Below are positions 21,301-28,800 of a stretch of 64,000 nt of DNA, one piece after another (position 1 is the stretch's first letter; every line of letters begins with the position of its first letter). This DNA comes from Acidimicrobiales bacterium. GTDB lineage: Bacteria > Actinomycetota > Acidimicrobiia > Acidimicrobiales > SZUA-35. The stretch spans positions 62,001 to 126,000 of the forward strand of contig JAHDBV010000002.1 in assembly GCA_020630195.1 (NCBI GenBank). Reading direction: 5' to 3'. Under the pieces are notes generated by a model. That model did no database searches and was not told the DNA's origin. It saw nothing but the letters and a program-made list of their open reading frames with translations. Made by a program: the position numbers and the translations under genes.

Positions 21301-21468
21301 GAGCTGCGTCACGACGCCGAGACCCTCCGATCCACGGGTCGTCGACGTCGCCGCCGGGCCCTCGTGGAGATCGAGACGACCAACGGCGCCGGCTGGGTGC
21401 CGAAGGCCAACGTCGAGCGGATGCGCCTCGCTTCATCGGGCGGGGAGCGTCTCTCCACCGGGTCCTGA
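9391..21468 (+). CDS. Giant modular surface protein with five CSLREA/beta-helix modules, copy 1
   Basis: The 4025-aa product has a basic N-region and a signal peptide ending near AAAFA (about residue 55). Domains in order: thrombospondin-3-like Ca-binding repeats rich in DxDGDG (about 57-165); six FG-GAP repeats such as FGAGVAAIGDVDGDG (about 185-575); CSLREA/beta-helix modules 1 and 2 (583-1618); two PKD-like domains and a beta-propeller of NHL-like strands (about 1620-2070); modules 3-5 (2077-3455); PKD-like domains (3458-3650); an Ig-like domain with YQTPEDRTLVVPAPGVLAND (about 3655-3750); a single TM helix (about 3922-3938) followed by arginines; and an 87-aa basic tail ending in a GWVPKANVERM segment reminiscent of SH3-like folds. 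It should be anchored in the cytoplasmic membrane with a very long extracellular rod. The GTG start overlaps the kinase-like gene. An adhesin or receptor role is inferred. Confidence 0.8.
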   Translation: MTGTACPEALRCRRSERERRHRRVRDRLVVVLAALVAVPVLVGGGLLPTPAAAFAHCLTDTDGDGVCDEFETGDTDDDLTPDVSDPDDDGDGIDTRWERADPDGDGHPTDAVDTDGDGIPDYLDDDDDDDGVLTAAEGADPNGDGDDRDALDSDLDGQPDHLDPPLLAAELVADTSTKISDLTGGLGASPLDGFGAGVAAIGDVDGDGITDLAVGEPGHPGVGGSNRGAVHILFLDADGTVRAEQEISDGLGVTLANGDRFGASLAGVGDLDGDGVAELAVGADQADVGGPSNGAVHILFLDPDGTVRAEQIIAEGTGGLAEDLNDNSRFGFALGSVGDLDDDGVNDLAVGAVGDSTNGPFTGAVYLLFLNADGTVGSEQKITHGTGGLTATISADDSLAAVAGIGDLDGDGVEDIVVGAYSADDGGNDRGRLHVLFLDTDGTVRAEQTISDLEGGLTAALDDSDFFGVALAAPGDVDGDGLPDVAVGATWDDDAGGNAGAVYLLGLAADGTVRAEQKFTDGVGGFTGDLDGGDLLGGALTGLGDLDGDGAVDLAVGAVGDDDGLSQSGAVHLFDLTPAALTVNSTGDASDLLAGDGICDTGALNVAGATECTLRAAIEETNAGAVGVVEFAIPDDDPNHRYFRDDATPVSIGIETTTSLPDGAIVDFDADHPNGGFSWWAIEPATDLPAITAPTRLDGSTQPGWQPTTTVDGSPLTTRLPIRVVGPNAGSTLRLMGSGAEIRSLNLDSVSSSGTALLLGGGGRHVVQDTWLMVDPVGFTYGSGDLGLLVLGGSDDNVVGGARPADLVLVGNGFGGTGVELDGDRAVVANLWIGVSASGEVFDGYNDIALDLRGDDNVVGAPGAGVVVASSLNLQMVVDGDRNVIEASRFGEAPDGTPAPENRRDVVQIAGSDNRFGGTTPGSGNRVVADDSNGSAALSIVGGRGNSVLGSSLVDGLRPGLDHNDDGVTVNDPGDGDVGPNDLLNHPVIVTAVPNATDLDVDLALDVPAGTYRIELFADTSRAPSPTGHGASESLLGATTVVSAGIGLQTFSMTVPDPGPAYLSATATVDLGAGAFGSTSEFGPTRRAPTTAVVVNSTGTAADANPGDGICDTGVLNVSGETECTLPAAEAETDASAGIDLVHFDIPTGDPGHSGGVWTIQLTAPVLIDTTSTYDATTQPGFTTTPVIHLDGSNAPASDMMRIRTGANGVTIRGFAIDGYSGSLANGIEIDGDDAVIVGNHVGVDPTGFAPVGVGDAAVLVDEGDRATIGGSDPADRNIIGGWSAVIVQSGAIDTTIAGNHIGVAIDGTTAIAGTGDGVRIQEGARRTVVGGPTIAHGNVIGGWSNNAVRIDDVGTDDTIVRWNAIGMSADGATAIPTTVSSIRISGGPTGVTIADNAIGNGLVGIELDGTSADVRIDGNAIGVNRAGDVAHPLVENGVLAENGPTGVVIGELAPNTITNSGAGGTFLDAINVLDAGTEVAAVGNRITGNPGLAIDLGGDGVTSNDPGDGDTGPNGLLNHPVLRSATDLGAGSVDLEFDLDVPASRYRLDVYTNPSGPDASGSGEGEDPTDVVFFDHPGGPLTRTETISASLGDVLTATLTTNPVGDIGVTSEFSGAVVVPAANTDPIAVAAPVGPIAEGDDVTLDGSGSSDPDTDPLTHTWDLDGDGNHDDAAGPNPLVTWADLQMAGRGDDGTHTIGLRVDDGAGGSDTTTVDLVVTDTPPTIAVTAPSTTTVGQTVTITVASTDPGDDTVTGWSVAWGDGTITDHAGSGGIATHTYTAAAGVRGVTVAVTNDDGTFVDTDLLVPLHDQTTVLRLDIDTAGVADTIGVGHGLSSPYAAVVALDGRILVSDFGNDRVLRFDDDGTFVDVFVPTGVAQPKGLAIAPDGDLLVASSGTGAVVRFDGVNGANLGPVVTLNAPAALHIGPDGELYVTDQTTELVSRVDLATDSVEWSAGTGAPAAMPVALEIAPTGELLVARWDDSSVVRLDRSDGSLLGVLVADGAAGTGSPNGLTVLPDGRLVVSDYQNDELETFDVDSGLHLARLAELDPLAGGASGPFHHAVVPHRRILVENSPGAIVNDAGDGGDLTPGDGLCDTGALNVAGDPACTLRAAIEETNASAVLDTILFAIPVADAGHDTGTWRIRPATALPDITATVTIDGTSQPGHVDRPVIEVDGDRLGSHSGLVLRAGAIDSEIRALAIGEFNARAVQIQADRVRLIGNHFGLSADGTTPMPVGGTLVWVDAGDDAVIGGTTPGEGNVFVGAPGSIALLIQDGGPAVVFGNEFGRTGLLAAERIGTAIQIDGGSSDIVIGGTAPGEANTIVDTTGDAIIITGAGSSRNTVEGNLIGLQQDGTTPGVIGGSGISVRQPAVTTTLSSNTIANTAGHGIEIDGADDVVVTGQRIGLDAGAGAHPVSGHGVLVRSGASAVVIGGPGPLDGNLIRDVGQDGVAVVDAATDGVVVLGNSIRGSGGLGIDLGDDGVTPNDAGDADTGPNTLLNTPQPIRAIHDGGTTTLDVDLDLVAGDARLEVFANPTGLDPSGSGEGDVLLAAVTVSHTGAGVESFDVTVPALPGERLTVTVTQLTGGGAPIRTSEFSSGVTVVDSVVVVNATGDSDDAAAGDGRCDTGALNSAGATECTLRAALTHAAATPGVDRIEFQMPATEAGHAAGTWTISPGTDLPRVTRTVVIDGTSQPGATVTTTVSPAPIDGRPAVEIVPSVRASVFDIDADDVVVRGLAIAGHDGLEIRGDRVRIVGSFLGLRADGRTTETGWNNVVTVFGSAFELGGAAPADRAVVAGHGAALYLPGSRGVVRGSFIGLDVDGTPVTGGLGDRAILLRGSDHLVGGVGVGEGNVVAGATVAISIDGGTANSILGNHLLADGGAAIDRSGFNDPDGLDPNDPGDLDTGVNDGINHPVVTSATASAGTVRVELAVDLQPGPHRIEVFANPSGASASGSGPGEEFRGALSVNVTGATTIEVPVPGTPGEVFSATVTRELAGGSYGSTSELSPAVTAIVPPSLVVNDTGDAVDLVPGDGACDTGALNTAGAPACTLRAALQEAAGGGSVSILFDLPTTEPGRTPWGWAITPATTLPVVPDAVSVDGSSQPGAGPGAPVVGLELGTGAVLELGSSTTVRGLAIVGGTSESLLIDGRSSVVVSDLVVGGRPDGSRPASAAAGIRIRSSADVRVGDAGGHVVVHGRSTGVVVDGASGAVQLDGLVVGSDPTSRPQVALDVDGTGADVVVIDAEAFATATIVSADGTTSVQVLGGRLGVRGDGGTEPTAEVVVAVAGAASATIGGTGPGEGVMLGGHGRAGIVHRSTGTVAVRRSSIEARPGGAAAAPIDLGDDGPTANDPGDGDGGPNGRLNHPELDVVELDGVLTVAVTMDAPAGAYEVEVWRAGEGNHPRTLLGVVNLLLTAGPETVELTAPGAVGDRLVAVATATGAPPTSSEVSPVATATPGNQAPTVVAATASTTAEGGAAVVRADVVDPDGDPLTVRWDLDGDGGYDDADGPVVALDWSDLVALGIDDDGSRPIGVRVDDGRTVVTASTTLIVLDTPPELSWSGPVEIAVDREATFGLRAVDPGRDPIVAWDVEGLGNGVERRSDVGADGGLEVRGAWASTGRRTLRAWAIDADGLRTGPVEFVVTVTPGPTGDPVADRYQTPEDRTLVVPAPGVLANDPLGTGPVALPGDVDEIVTTAGRFVLAPDGSFEYVPSPNWSGEARFSYETAEGRAVTVVITVTAVNDPADLTVDRAPRDPETGLRSIEILDVDDGDYEMILEPTGVTIGWAPTPGVEVVEGADGSVTATGSREALERWIATLTSLEDTDGEASVVVTLTESTPDGDRLPPRRAIIEIAGGAQDTSSAELLDGIIVLPGSPDEEPPDALAAVAIETGTLRELPSVTRALAVAILELISDPAVPRRTLSAGTAWFLGITWFVVWRRRLRPVLRVVDVVPGETLEVTARPGSGPVVFELRHDAETLRSTGRRRRRRALVEIETTNGAGWVPKANVERMRLASSGGERLSTGS
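11137..19755 (+). repeat. Five internal CSLREA/beta-helix modules in giant protein 1
   Basis: Modules start near 11137, 12673, 15622, 17206 and 18444. Each opens with a CSLREA-like unit, GDGxCDTGALNxxG then CTLRAA, with two conserved Cys that could pair. A segment ending in IDGxSQPG follows, then parallel beta-helix coils (GNxIGG-type turns), a conserved GDGDTGPNxLLNHP strand and a beta-sandwich ending in TSEFS. Module 2 is divergent (CTLPAA). A PKD/propeller insert separates modules 2 and 3. Confidence 0.75.
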
Positions 21469-21551
21469 CGCCGATCCGGCGCAGCGTCGTCGGTTCCCGG
21501 GGTCCGGGCCCCCGGCCTTGAGGGGCTGCCTCCGCTGCCGATGGAGCCCGG

Positions 21552-22889
21552 ATGGCCCCGATCACACGATTCCTCCAGCGGCGATGGACGCTGATCGTCC
21601 CCGTGGTGGCGGGGATGACCGTGCTCGTGCTCGCGATCGGCGTCTACACGATGGCGGCCCGTGCCTCGACCACGAACGAGCAGGCGGCGGCGCTCCATCT
21701 CGCCGACGAGTCGATCCGTTCCATCGAGATCGCGGACGCGAGGGCCCGCCAGATCGTGCTCCTCACCTTGCTGAGCGGCGACGGCGTCGAGGTCGCCAGC
21801 TCGCTGGAGCGCAGCCGCGCCGACTTCGACCTCGCGCTGGACGATGCCGAGCTCGGTCTCACCGCGCTCCGCACGCTCGCACCCGACGATGCCTCGAGTG
21901 CCCTGCTCTCGGCCGCCAGCGAGGACCTCGTCGCGGCCTCGGCCGGACTCGACGACGTCGTCCGGTCGGTCGACGCCGACGACCAGGCGGGAGCGCTCGA
22001 GCGGTTGTCGACCGCCGTCGTCGGCCCGTTGGGGGAGGCGGCGGGTCACGTGGCGGTGGATCGCGATCACCGGATCGACGAGCTCGACGCCACGGCCGAT
22101 GCGCTCCAGGCCGTCGCCACACTCGTCGGCTTCATCGTCGCGTTCATCGTGCCGACCGTGGCCGTCGTGACCTATCGGGTCGCCACCCGCCCGGGGCGCG
22201 ACGAGGCGTTGCTGCGGACCTCGGTCGTCGACCTCGACGAACGGCTCGCCGATCTCGGACGTGGCGCCGAGGATCTCACGCTCGGATCGATCATCTCGCC
22301 GCTCCGTGACGCCGTCGCGGGCCGCGACCCCTCCGCGGTGCATCCCGGGATCGGCCAGGCGTCTGCCGGGGCCGAACGACTCCTCCTGCTGCTCCGATCG
22401 ACCAACGGTTCGATCGTCGCCCGACCCGAAGCGGTCGACCTCGCTCGTCTCGCCACCGACGTCGGCGCCCACCACGATCTCCCCGTCTCGGGATCGGGCG
22501 GTCGGGTGGTCGCCATCGCCGATCCCCAGCTCCTGCGATGGAGCGTCCAGGAGCTCATCGCGAACGCCGTTCGGCACGGCCACGCGCCGGCACTCGAGCT
22601 CGCGACCGACGGTGCCCGCGCCTCGCTCGTCGTCGTCGATCGTGGTGCGGGCCTGCCGGCCGAGGTCGCGGAGATCGTCTTCGGCCGCCGGTCGTCGGAC
22701 GCGAAACGCCGAGCCCGGCGGGGCGAACAGGCGACGGGGCTGCTCCTCGTCGCCCACCTCGCCGATCGGATGGGTGGCGCACTGACACACGAGCGCCGCG
22801 GCAACGAGACCCGGGTCCGCTTCGACCTACCGGCATCGTCGGATCTCGAGCGCCTTCCGAGCCCCGATGCCCGGAGGGTGCCTTCGTGA
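21552..22889 (+). CDS. Two-TM histidine-kinase-like ATPase, cassette copy 2
   Basis: The 445-aa paralogue of the gene at 8069 has the same topology: TM1 about 12-35, extracytoplasmic domain about 36-188, TM2 about 189-208, and a cytoplasmic ATPase-like domain with ELIANAVRHG (Glu334, Asn338) and DRGAGLP (Asp363). The segment just outside TM1, from TNEQAAAL to ADARARQ, is almost identical between copies, which suggests a shared ligand or partner site. The position of His239 in copy 1 is not His here; only the HPG histidine (His264) is shared. GGAG at 21543-21546 lies 5 nt before the ATG. The stop overlaps the next GTG. The 83-bp gap from the first giant gene holds only a weak GC-rich hairpin, so all four genes could form one transcript. 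Confidence 0.7.
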   Translation: MAPITRFLQRRWTLIVPVVAGMTVLVLAIGVYTMAARASTTNEQAAALHLADESIRSIEIADARARQIVLLTLLSGDGVEVASSLERSRADFDLALDDAELGLTALRTLAPDDASSALLSAASEDLVAASAGLDDVVRSVDADDQAGALERLSTAVVGPLGEAAGHVAVDRDHRIDELDATADALQAVATLVGFIVAFIVPTVAVVTYRVATRPGRDEALLRTSVVDLDERLADLGRGAEDLTLGSIISPLRDAVAGRDPSAVHPGIGQASAGAERLLLLLRSTNGSIVARPEAVDLARLATDVGAHHDLPVSGSGGRVVAIADPQLLRWSVQELIANAVRHGHAPALELATDGARASLVVVDRGAGLPAEVAEIVFGRRSSDAKRRARRGEQATGLLLVAHLADRMGGALTHERRGNETRVRFDLPASSDLERLPSPDARRVPS

Positions 22890-25800
22890 CCGTCGGGCTC
22901 CTCCTCGCCGACCGCACCACACGTCGTTCGCCCCGAACCCGGGTCGGGCGACGTCGTCGCGTCGGGGGAACCCGATCATGGGTGATGCGAGGGGGCACGG
23001 CGGGGCTCACGCTGTTCCTCGCGGTGATCCTGACCGGTGCCCTCGGGAGCCGCCCGGGCGCCGCGTTCGCCCACTGCGCCGACGGCGACGGCGACGGCGT
23101 GTGTGACGTCTACGAACTGGGCGACACCGACGGCGACGGCACGCCGGACGCGGCCGACACCGACGACGACGGCGACGGTCTCGCCACCGTGATCGAAGGC
23201 GCCGACCCCGACGGCGACGGACACCCGACCGACGCCGTCGACTCGGACGGCAACGGCCGAGCGGACTATCTCGAGTGGACGGCCGCCTCGGCCGGGGCCC
23301 CCGCCGACCGCTCCACCTCGCTCGGCTCGGGAAGCGGCGGCTTCGGCGGCGCGCTCGCCGACGGCGACGGCTTCGGCACCTCCGTGGCCGCGATCGGCGA
23401 CCTCGACGGCGACGGCGGTGTCGATCTGCTGGTCGGCGCACCCGGGAGCGATGTCGGGGGCGTGGACGCCGGTGTGGTCTGGTTCATCTCACGCGACGCA
23501 TCCGGGACCGTGACGGGTGAGGTCCGCCTCGACAACACGGTCCACCCGGACATCGACGCAGGCGACGGGTTCGGGACCGCCGTCGCGATTCTGGGTGATC
23601 TGGACGACGACGGCGAGGTCGCCGTCGCCATCGGTGCACCCGGCGAGGACGGGCCCGGTTCCGACAGCGGTGCCGTGTACGTCCTCGATCTGAGCGGAGC
23701 CGGTGTCGTGTCGTCGGTGGAGAAGATCGACGGCTCCGACCTGACCATCGTCGATGCCGGAGGGCTCTCCGGCGGCGAACGGTTCGGGTCGGCGCTGGAC
23801 GGCCTCGGCGACATCGACCGGGACGGGCAGCCCGACCTCGCCGTCGGCGCCCCGTTCCCGGGGGCCACCTCCGCCGGGGAGACCTGGCTGCTCGCACTCG
23901 GCGCCGACGGCCGACCCCTCCAGGCCTCCCGTCTCGTCGCCGGCGACCTCACCTCGGTCACCCTCGCCAACGGCGACCGCTTCGGTTCCTCGCTCGCATC
24001 GTTCGGAGACCTCGACGGCGACGGAGTCCGTGACCTCGCCATCGGGGCCCCGGGCCACGACGACGGGGGCGGCGACGCCGGTGCCGTCGTGCTCGTCGAG
24101 CTCACCTCGACCTTCGGACGACAGAACGACCATGTGCTGTCGGCCTCGGTCGGCGACCTCGCCACCGCACCGGTGGCCGGCGACGAGTTCGGCTCGGCGC
24201 TGAGCCCGACCGGCGACCTGGACCGCGACGGTGTCGCCGATCTCCTCGTCGGGTCCTCCGGCGCCGACGACGGTGATCCGGACGCCGGCGCCATCGTGCT
24301 GCTCTCGTTGCGGACCGACGGCGCCGTGGCCGAGACCACGCGGTTCTCGGCCACCACGGGCGTCACCGGGCCCATCACCTCCGCGGGCGATCACTTCGGC
24401 ACCGCGATCGCGTTCCTCGGTCACGCACCCGACGGTGGGCCACGCCTCGTCGTCGGCTCACCCGGTGACGACGGAGGTGGTCCGGATCGGGGGAGCGTGG
24501 ACCGGCTGCGGCTCCGGCCGACGACACTGCGGGTCACCTCGACGGGCGACGAACCCGACAACGACCCGGCCGACGCCCACTGCGCGACGGCGAGCCTCTT
24601 CCCCGACGGCACCGCCACCTGCACCCTCCGAGCGGCGATCCAGATGGCGAACGACGCGTCGAGCACCGTCGGCTGGATCGAGTTCGCACTCCCGACCTCG
24701 GACCCCAACCACGAGGCGTCCCCGCTGGTCTGGACGATCTCCCCGGCGTCCCCGCTCCCGAACATCAACCGCTCGATCGTCATCGACGGCGGGAGCCAGC
24801 CGGGCCAGGCCGCCACCGGGCGACCCGTCGTACGCCTCGACGGCGCCGCCGCCGGCGACACCCGCGGCCTCGCCGTGACCTCGAACGGCTCGGGCATCAA
24901 TCAGCTCCTCGTCACCAACTGGCAGGCCGCCGGTGTCGTGTGGACCGGCGACGACGGGGCACTCGGTCGATCCTGGCTCGGGCTCGACGAGTCGGGCAGC
25001 AGCAACGGCAACGAGTTCGGTCTGTTCGTGCGCGGCGATCGGCTCCGGGTCACCGAGAGCGTGATGTCGGGCAACACCTTCGAGGGCATCTTCGTCGACA
25101 CGACGGCGAACTCCATCGAGGTCTACGACACGAAGCTCGGTACGGACGCAACCGGACTCGCCGCCCGCCCCAACGCCGGCGAGGGGCTCGAGATCGTCGG
25201 GGGCGACGGTCACATCGTCGGGGAACCCGGGCGGGGCAACCTGATCTCCGGCAACACGCTCGGCGGGATCCGCGCCACCGGAACCAGCACGAACGTGACC
25301 GTGCAGGCCAACGCCATCGGCACGGCGGCCGACGGCACGCCCCTGCCCAACACGAATGCCGGCGTCAACATCCAGGGTGGCACCGATTGGCTCCTCGGTG
25401 GTCCGGCGGCCGGTGAGGGCAACACCATCGCCCACAACGACCACGACGGGGTCAAGATCGAGGGCACCAGCCAGCGCATCGCCGTGCTCGGCAATCAGAT
25501 CCGCGGCAACGGCGCCCTCGGGATCGACCTCAGCGACGGCGAGGCGTTCCCGTTCATCAACGCCATCGATGCGGGTGACGCCGACACCGGCCCGAACGAT
25601 CTCCTCAACACGGGTGTGATCACCTCGGCCGAGGTCACCGGCTCGACCGCCGAGCTCGACGTCGAACTCGACCTGCCGGCGGGCCTGTACCGGGTCGAGG
25701 CGTTCACCAACCCGGGCGGTGTGAACCCCCGCGGCGCGGGCGACGGCGAGGTGTTCGCCGGTGCGACGGGAATCAGCCACGCCGGCGCCGGCGCGCAGAC

Positions 25801-28800
25801 CTTCCCGGTGACCGCCTCGGCTGTCGTCGGCGATGACCTCACGATCACCGTCACCCAGGACTTCGGCGGCGGGTCGTACGGCGCCACGTCGGAGTTCTCC
25901 GCAGCCGCCCAGGCCGTGCCCTCCGCCACCCTCGTGGTGAACGACGGCGGCGATGCCGCCGATGCGACCCCCGGTGATCAGGCGTGCGACACCGGCGCCC
26001 TCAACCCGCTCGGACAGCCCGCCTGCACGCTCCGCGCCGCGATCCAGGAGGCGAACGCCTCGGCGGGCGCGATCGACACGATCGAGTTCGCGCTCACCGT
26101 CGCCGACCCGGCTCGTCTCCTGACGCCGCACGAGCACTGGTCGATCCGTCCGACCACGGCACTGCCCGCCGTGACCCAGAGCATCCTCATCGACGGCCTG
26201 AGCCAGAGCGGGGCGACACTCGGCACCCACGTGTTCCCGGCCCCCATCGACTCGGTGTTGACCGTGGAACTCGACGGTCGAGACCTCGTCGCCGGCGCCG
26301 GGCTCCGGCTGGAGGCCACGAACTCCCACGTTCGTGGACTCGCCGTGAACAACTTCGGCAACGGCTTCGCCGGGATCGAGCTGGCCGGAGCCGACGGTCG
26401 GTTGGAGGCGTCGTATGTGGGTGTCGGCGTCGACGGTGCCACACCGGAGTCCAACACGGTCGGCATCACCGTCGGCGGAGAGCGCGTGATCGTGGGAGGC
26501 CGCGATCCGGGTGACGGGAATCTGCTCGCCGGTCCCACCACCGTGCAGATCAGCGCGTCGAACGTCGTCTTCCGCGGCAACCTGGTCGGCACCGACCGAA
26601 CCGGCACGACGCTGCTCGAGGGGCTCTCGAACGCCGTCATGCTCTTCAGCGGTGACGGGATCCAGATCGGCGGCTCGCTCACCGGCGACGGCAACCTGAT
26701 CAACGGCGGCACCACCCACAACCTCTGGGAGAACTCGACTCCCACGAACACCGAGATCCGCGGCAACCGGTTCGGTACGACCCTCGACGGATTGTCCTCG
26801 ATCGGCAGCTCCGGCAACGTCTTCCTCAACGGCACCGACACCGTGCTCGGTGGGGCGGGCGCCCTCGAGGGCAACGTCATCGCCAGCACCACGACCGCGT
26901 CGTCCGTGATCGTCCAGCCGTCCGCCGTTCGTGCCGTCATCGACGGGAACACCATCGGCCTGGGCGCCGACGGCACGACGCCCGTCGGGGCTGATGGCGG
27001 CCTCCTGATCCGGGGCGACGACACCATCGTCGGGGGTGAAGGGACCGGGATCGGGGTCGGGAACCGCATCGCCCACACCGACGGCCCGGCCATCACCGTC
27101 GACGGGGCGCTCGGGGTCAGCATCATCGGGAACGAGATCAGCACCGTCGGTCCGAACGCCACGACCCTCGGCATCGACCTCGGCGCCGACGGCGTGACGC
27201 CCAACGACGTCGGTGACGGGGACACGGGGCCGAACGACCTGCTGAACCATCCGGTGATCACCGCCGTCCAGGACCTCGGGGTGAACGTGCGCGTCGACTA
27301 CTCGGTGGACCTGCCCGCCGGGACCTACCTGCTCGAGCTGTTCGCGAATCCGTCCGGAGTCGGCCCGGAGGGCCATGGTCCCGGCGAGATCCTGCTCGGG
27401 AACACGGGAATCACCGTCGCGGCGCCCGGAACGGTCACGGGGTTCGTGAACCGACCCGGGGACGCGAGCCAACCGATGAGCCTGGTCGTCACCGAGGATC
27501 TCGGTGGCGGTGACTACGGATCGACATCCGAATCGTCGCTCAGCCGGAGTCTCCCCGACGGGACCCACCTCGTGAACTCGACGGGCGACACGACGGACGT
27601 GAACCCGGGCAACGGGTTCTGCGACACGGGCGCGCTCAATTCGGCCGGTCATGTCGAGTGCACACTCCGAGCCGCCATCCGGGAGGCCGAAGCCTCCGGC
27701 CACACCTCCATCGAGTTCGACATCCCGACCACCGACACCGGGTTCGTCGGGGGCACGTGGACGATCCAGCCGACGAGCCAACTGCTCGTCACCGACGGAC
27801 TCGACATCGATGCCACCACCCAACCGGGCTACGGCGGTCTGCCCGTCGTCTTCCTCGACGGGACGAACAGCCCGGCCGGCGACGGACTCCGACTGAGCTC
27901 CACCGCGGTCGCCGCGCGCATCGCCGGCTTCGCCATCGGCAACTACACCGGCGTCGGAGCGAACGGCATCGAGATCAATGCCGCCGACGTCGTCATCGTC
28001 GCGAACCACCTCGGCGTCGACCCGTCCGGCACCACGATCCAGCCGCTCGGTGATGCCACCGTGCAGGTCAACGGCGGCGGTGACGCCGTCATCGGCGGCA
28101 CGGCCGCCGCCGATCGCAATGTCATCGGTGGCACGAACGGGATCCTGGTGAGTGGCGGGGTCCCGCGGACGCGGATCATCGGCAATCTCATCGGTGTCGG
28201 CGCCGACGGGCTCTCCGATGTCGGCGGCACCGGCAGCGGCGTGCGCCTCACGGGATCGGCGACCGACACCGAGATCGGCGGCACACTCGCCGGTGAGGGC
28301 AACGTGATCGGCGGGTGGGACGCCCACGGCGTCGATCTCGACGGCGCGGGGCTCAGTGACACCAGCGTCGCCGGGAACACGATCGGGATCTCGGCCGACG
28401 GCGTCACGCCCATCGGCCTCGGCGGTGACGGCGTGCGCATGTTCGGAGCGATGACCCCCGTCGTCGTCCGGGACAACGTCATCGGCAACACCGACCGGGG
28501 CATCGCGATCGGCACCTCGGCCACGGGGGTGTTCGTCTCCGGGAACACCCTCGGCACGAACACCGCCGAGACGATCGCCCACCCGATCGGGCGCTCGGGT
28601 ATCTCGGTCTCGAACGGCGCGACGAGCGTCCGGATCGGCGACATCGGCCCCAACCTGATCACCAACACGGGCCTCAGCGACCCGGCGGCCGCCGCGATCG
28701 AGGTGGTCGGGGCCACGACCGACGACATCGCCATCGTCAACAACCGCATCTTCGACAACGCCGGGCTCGGCATCGACCTCGGCGGCGACGGTGCGACGGC

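Noticed and set aside
22538-22885. N-terminal extension of giant protein 2 back to 22538
   Set aside because: This stretch overlaps the kinase-like gene, is Arg/Pro-rich shadow sequence and would bury the signal peptide; copy 1 uses the equivalent GTG overlap.
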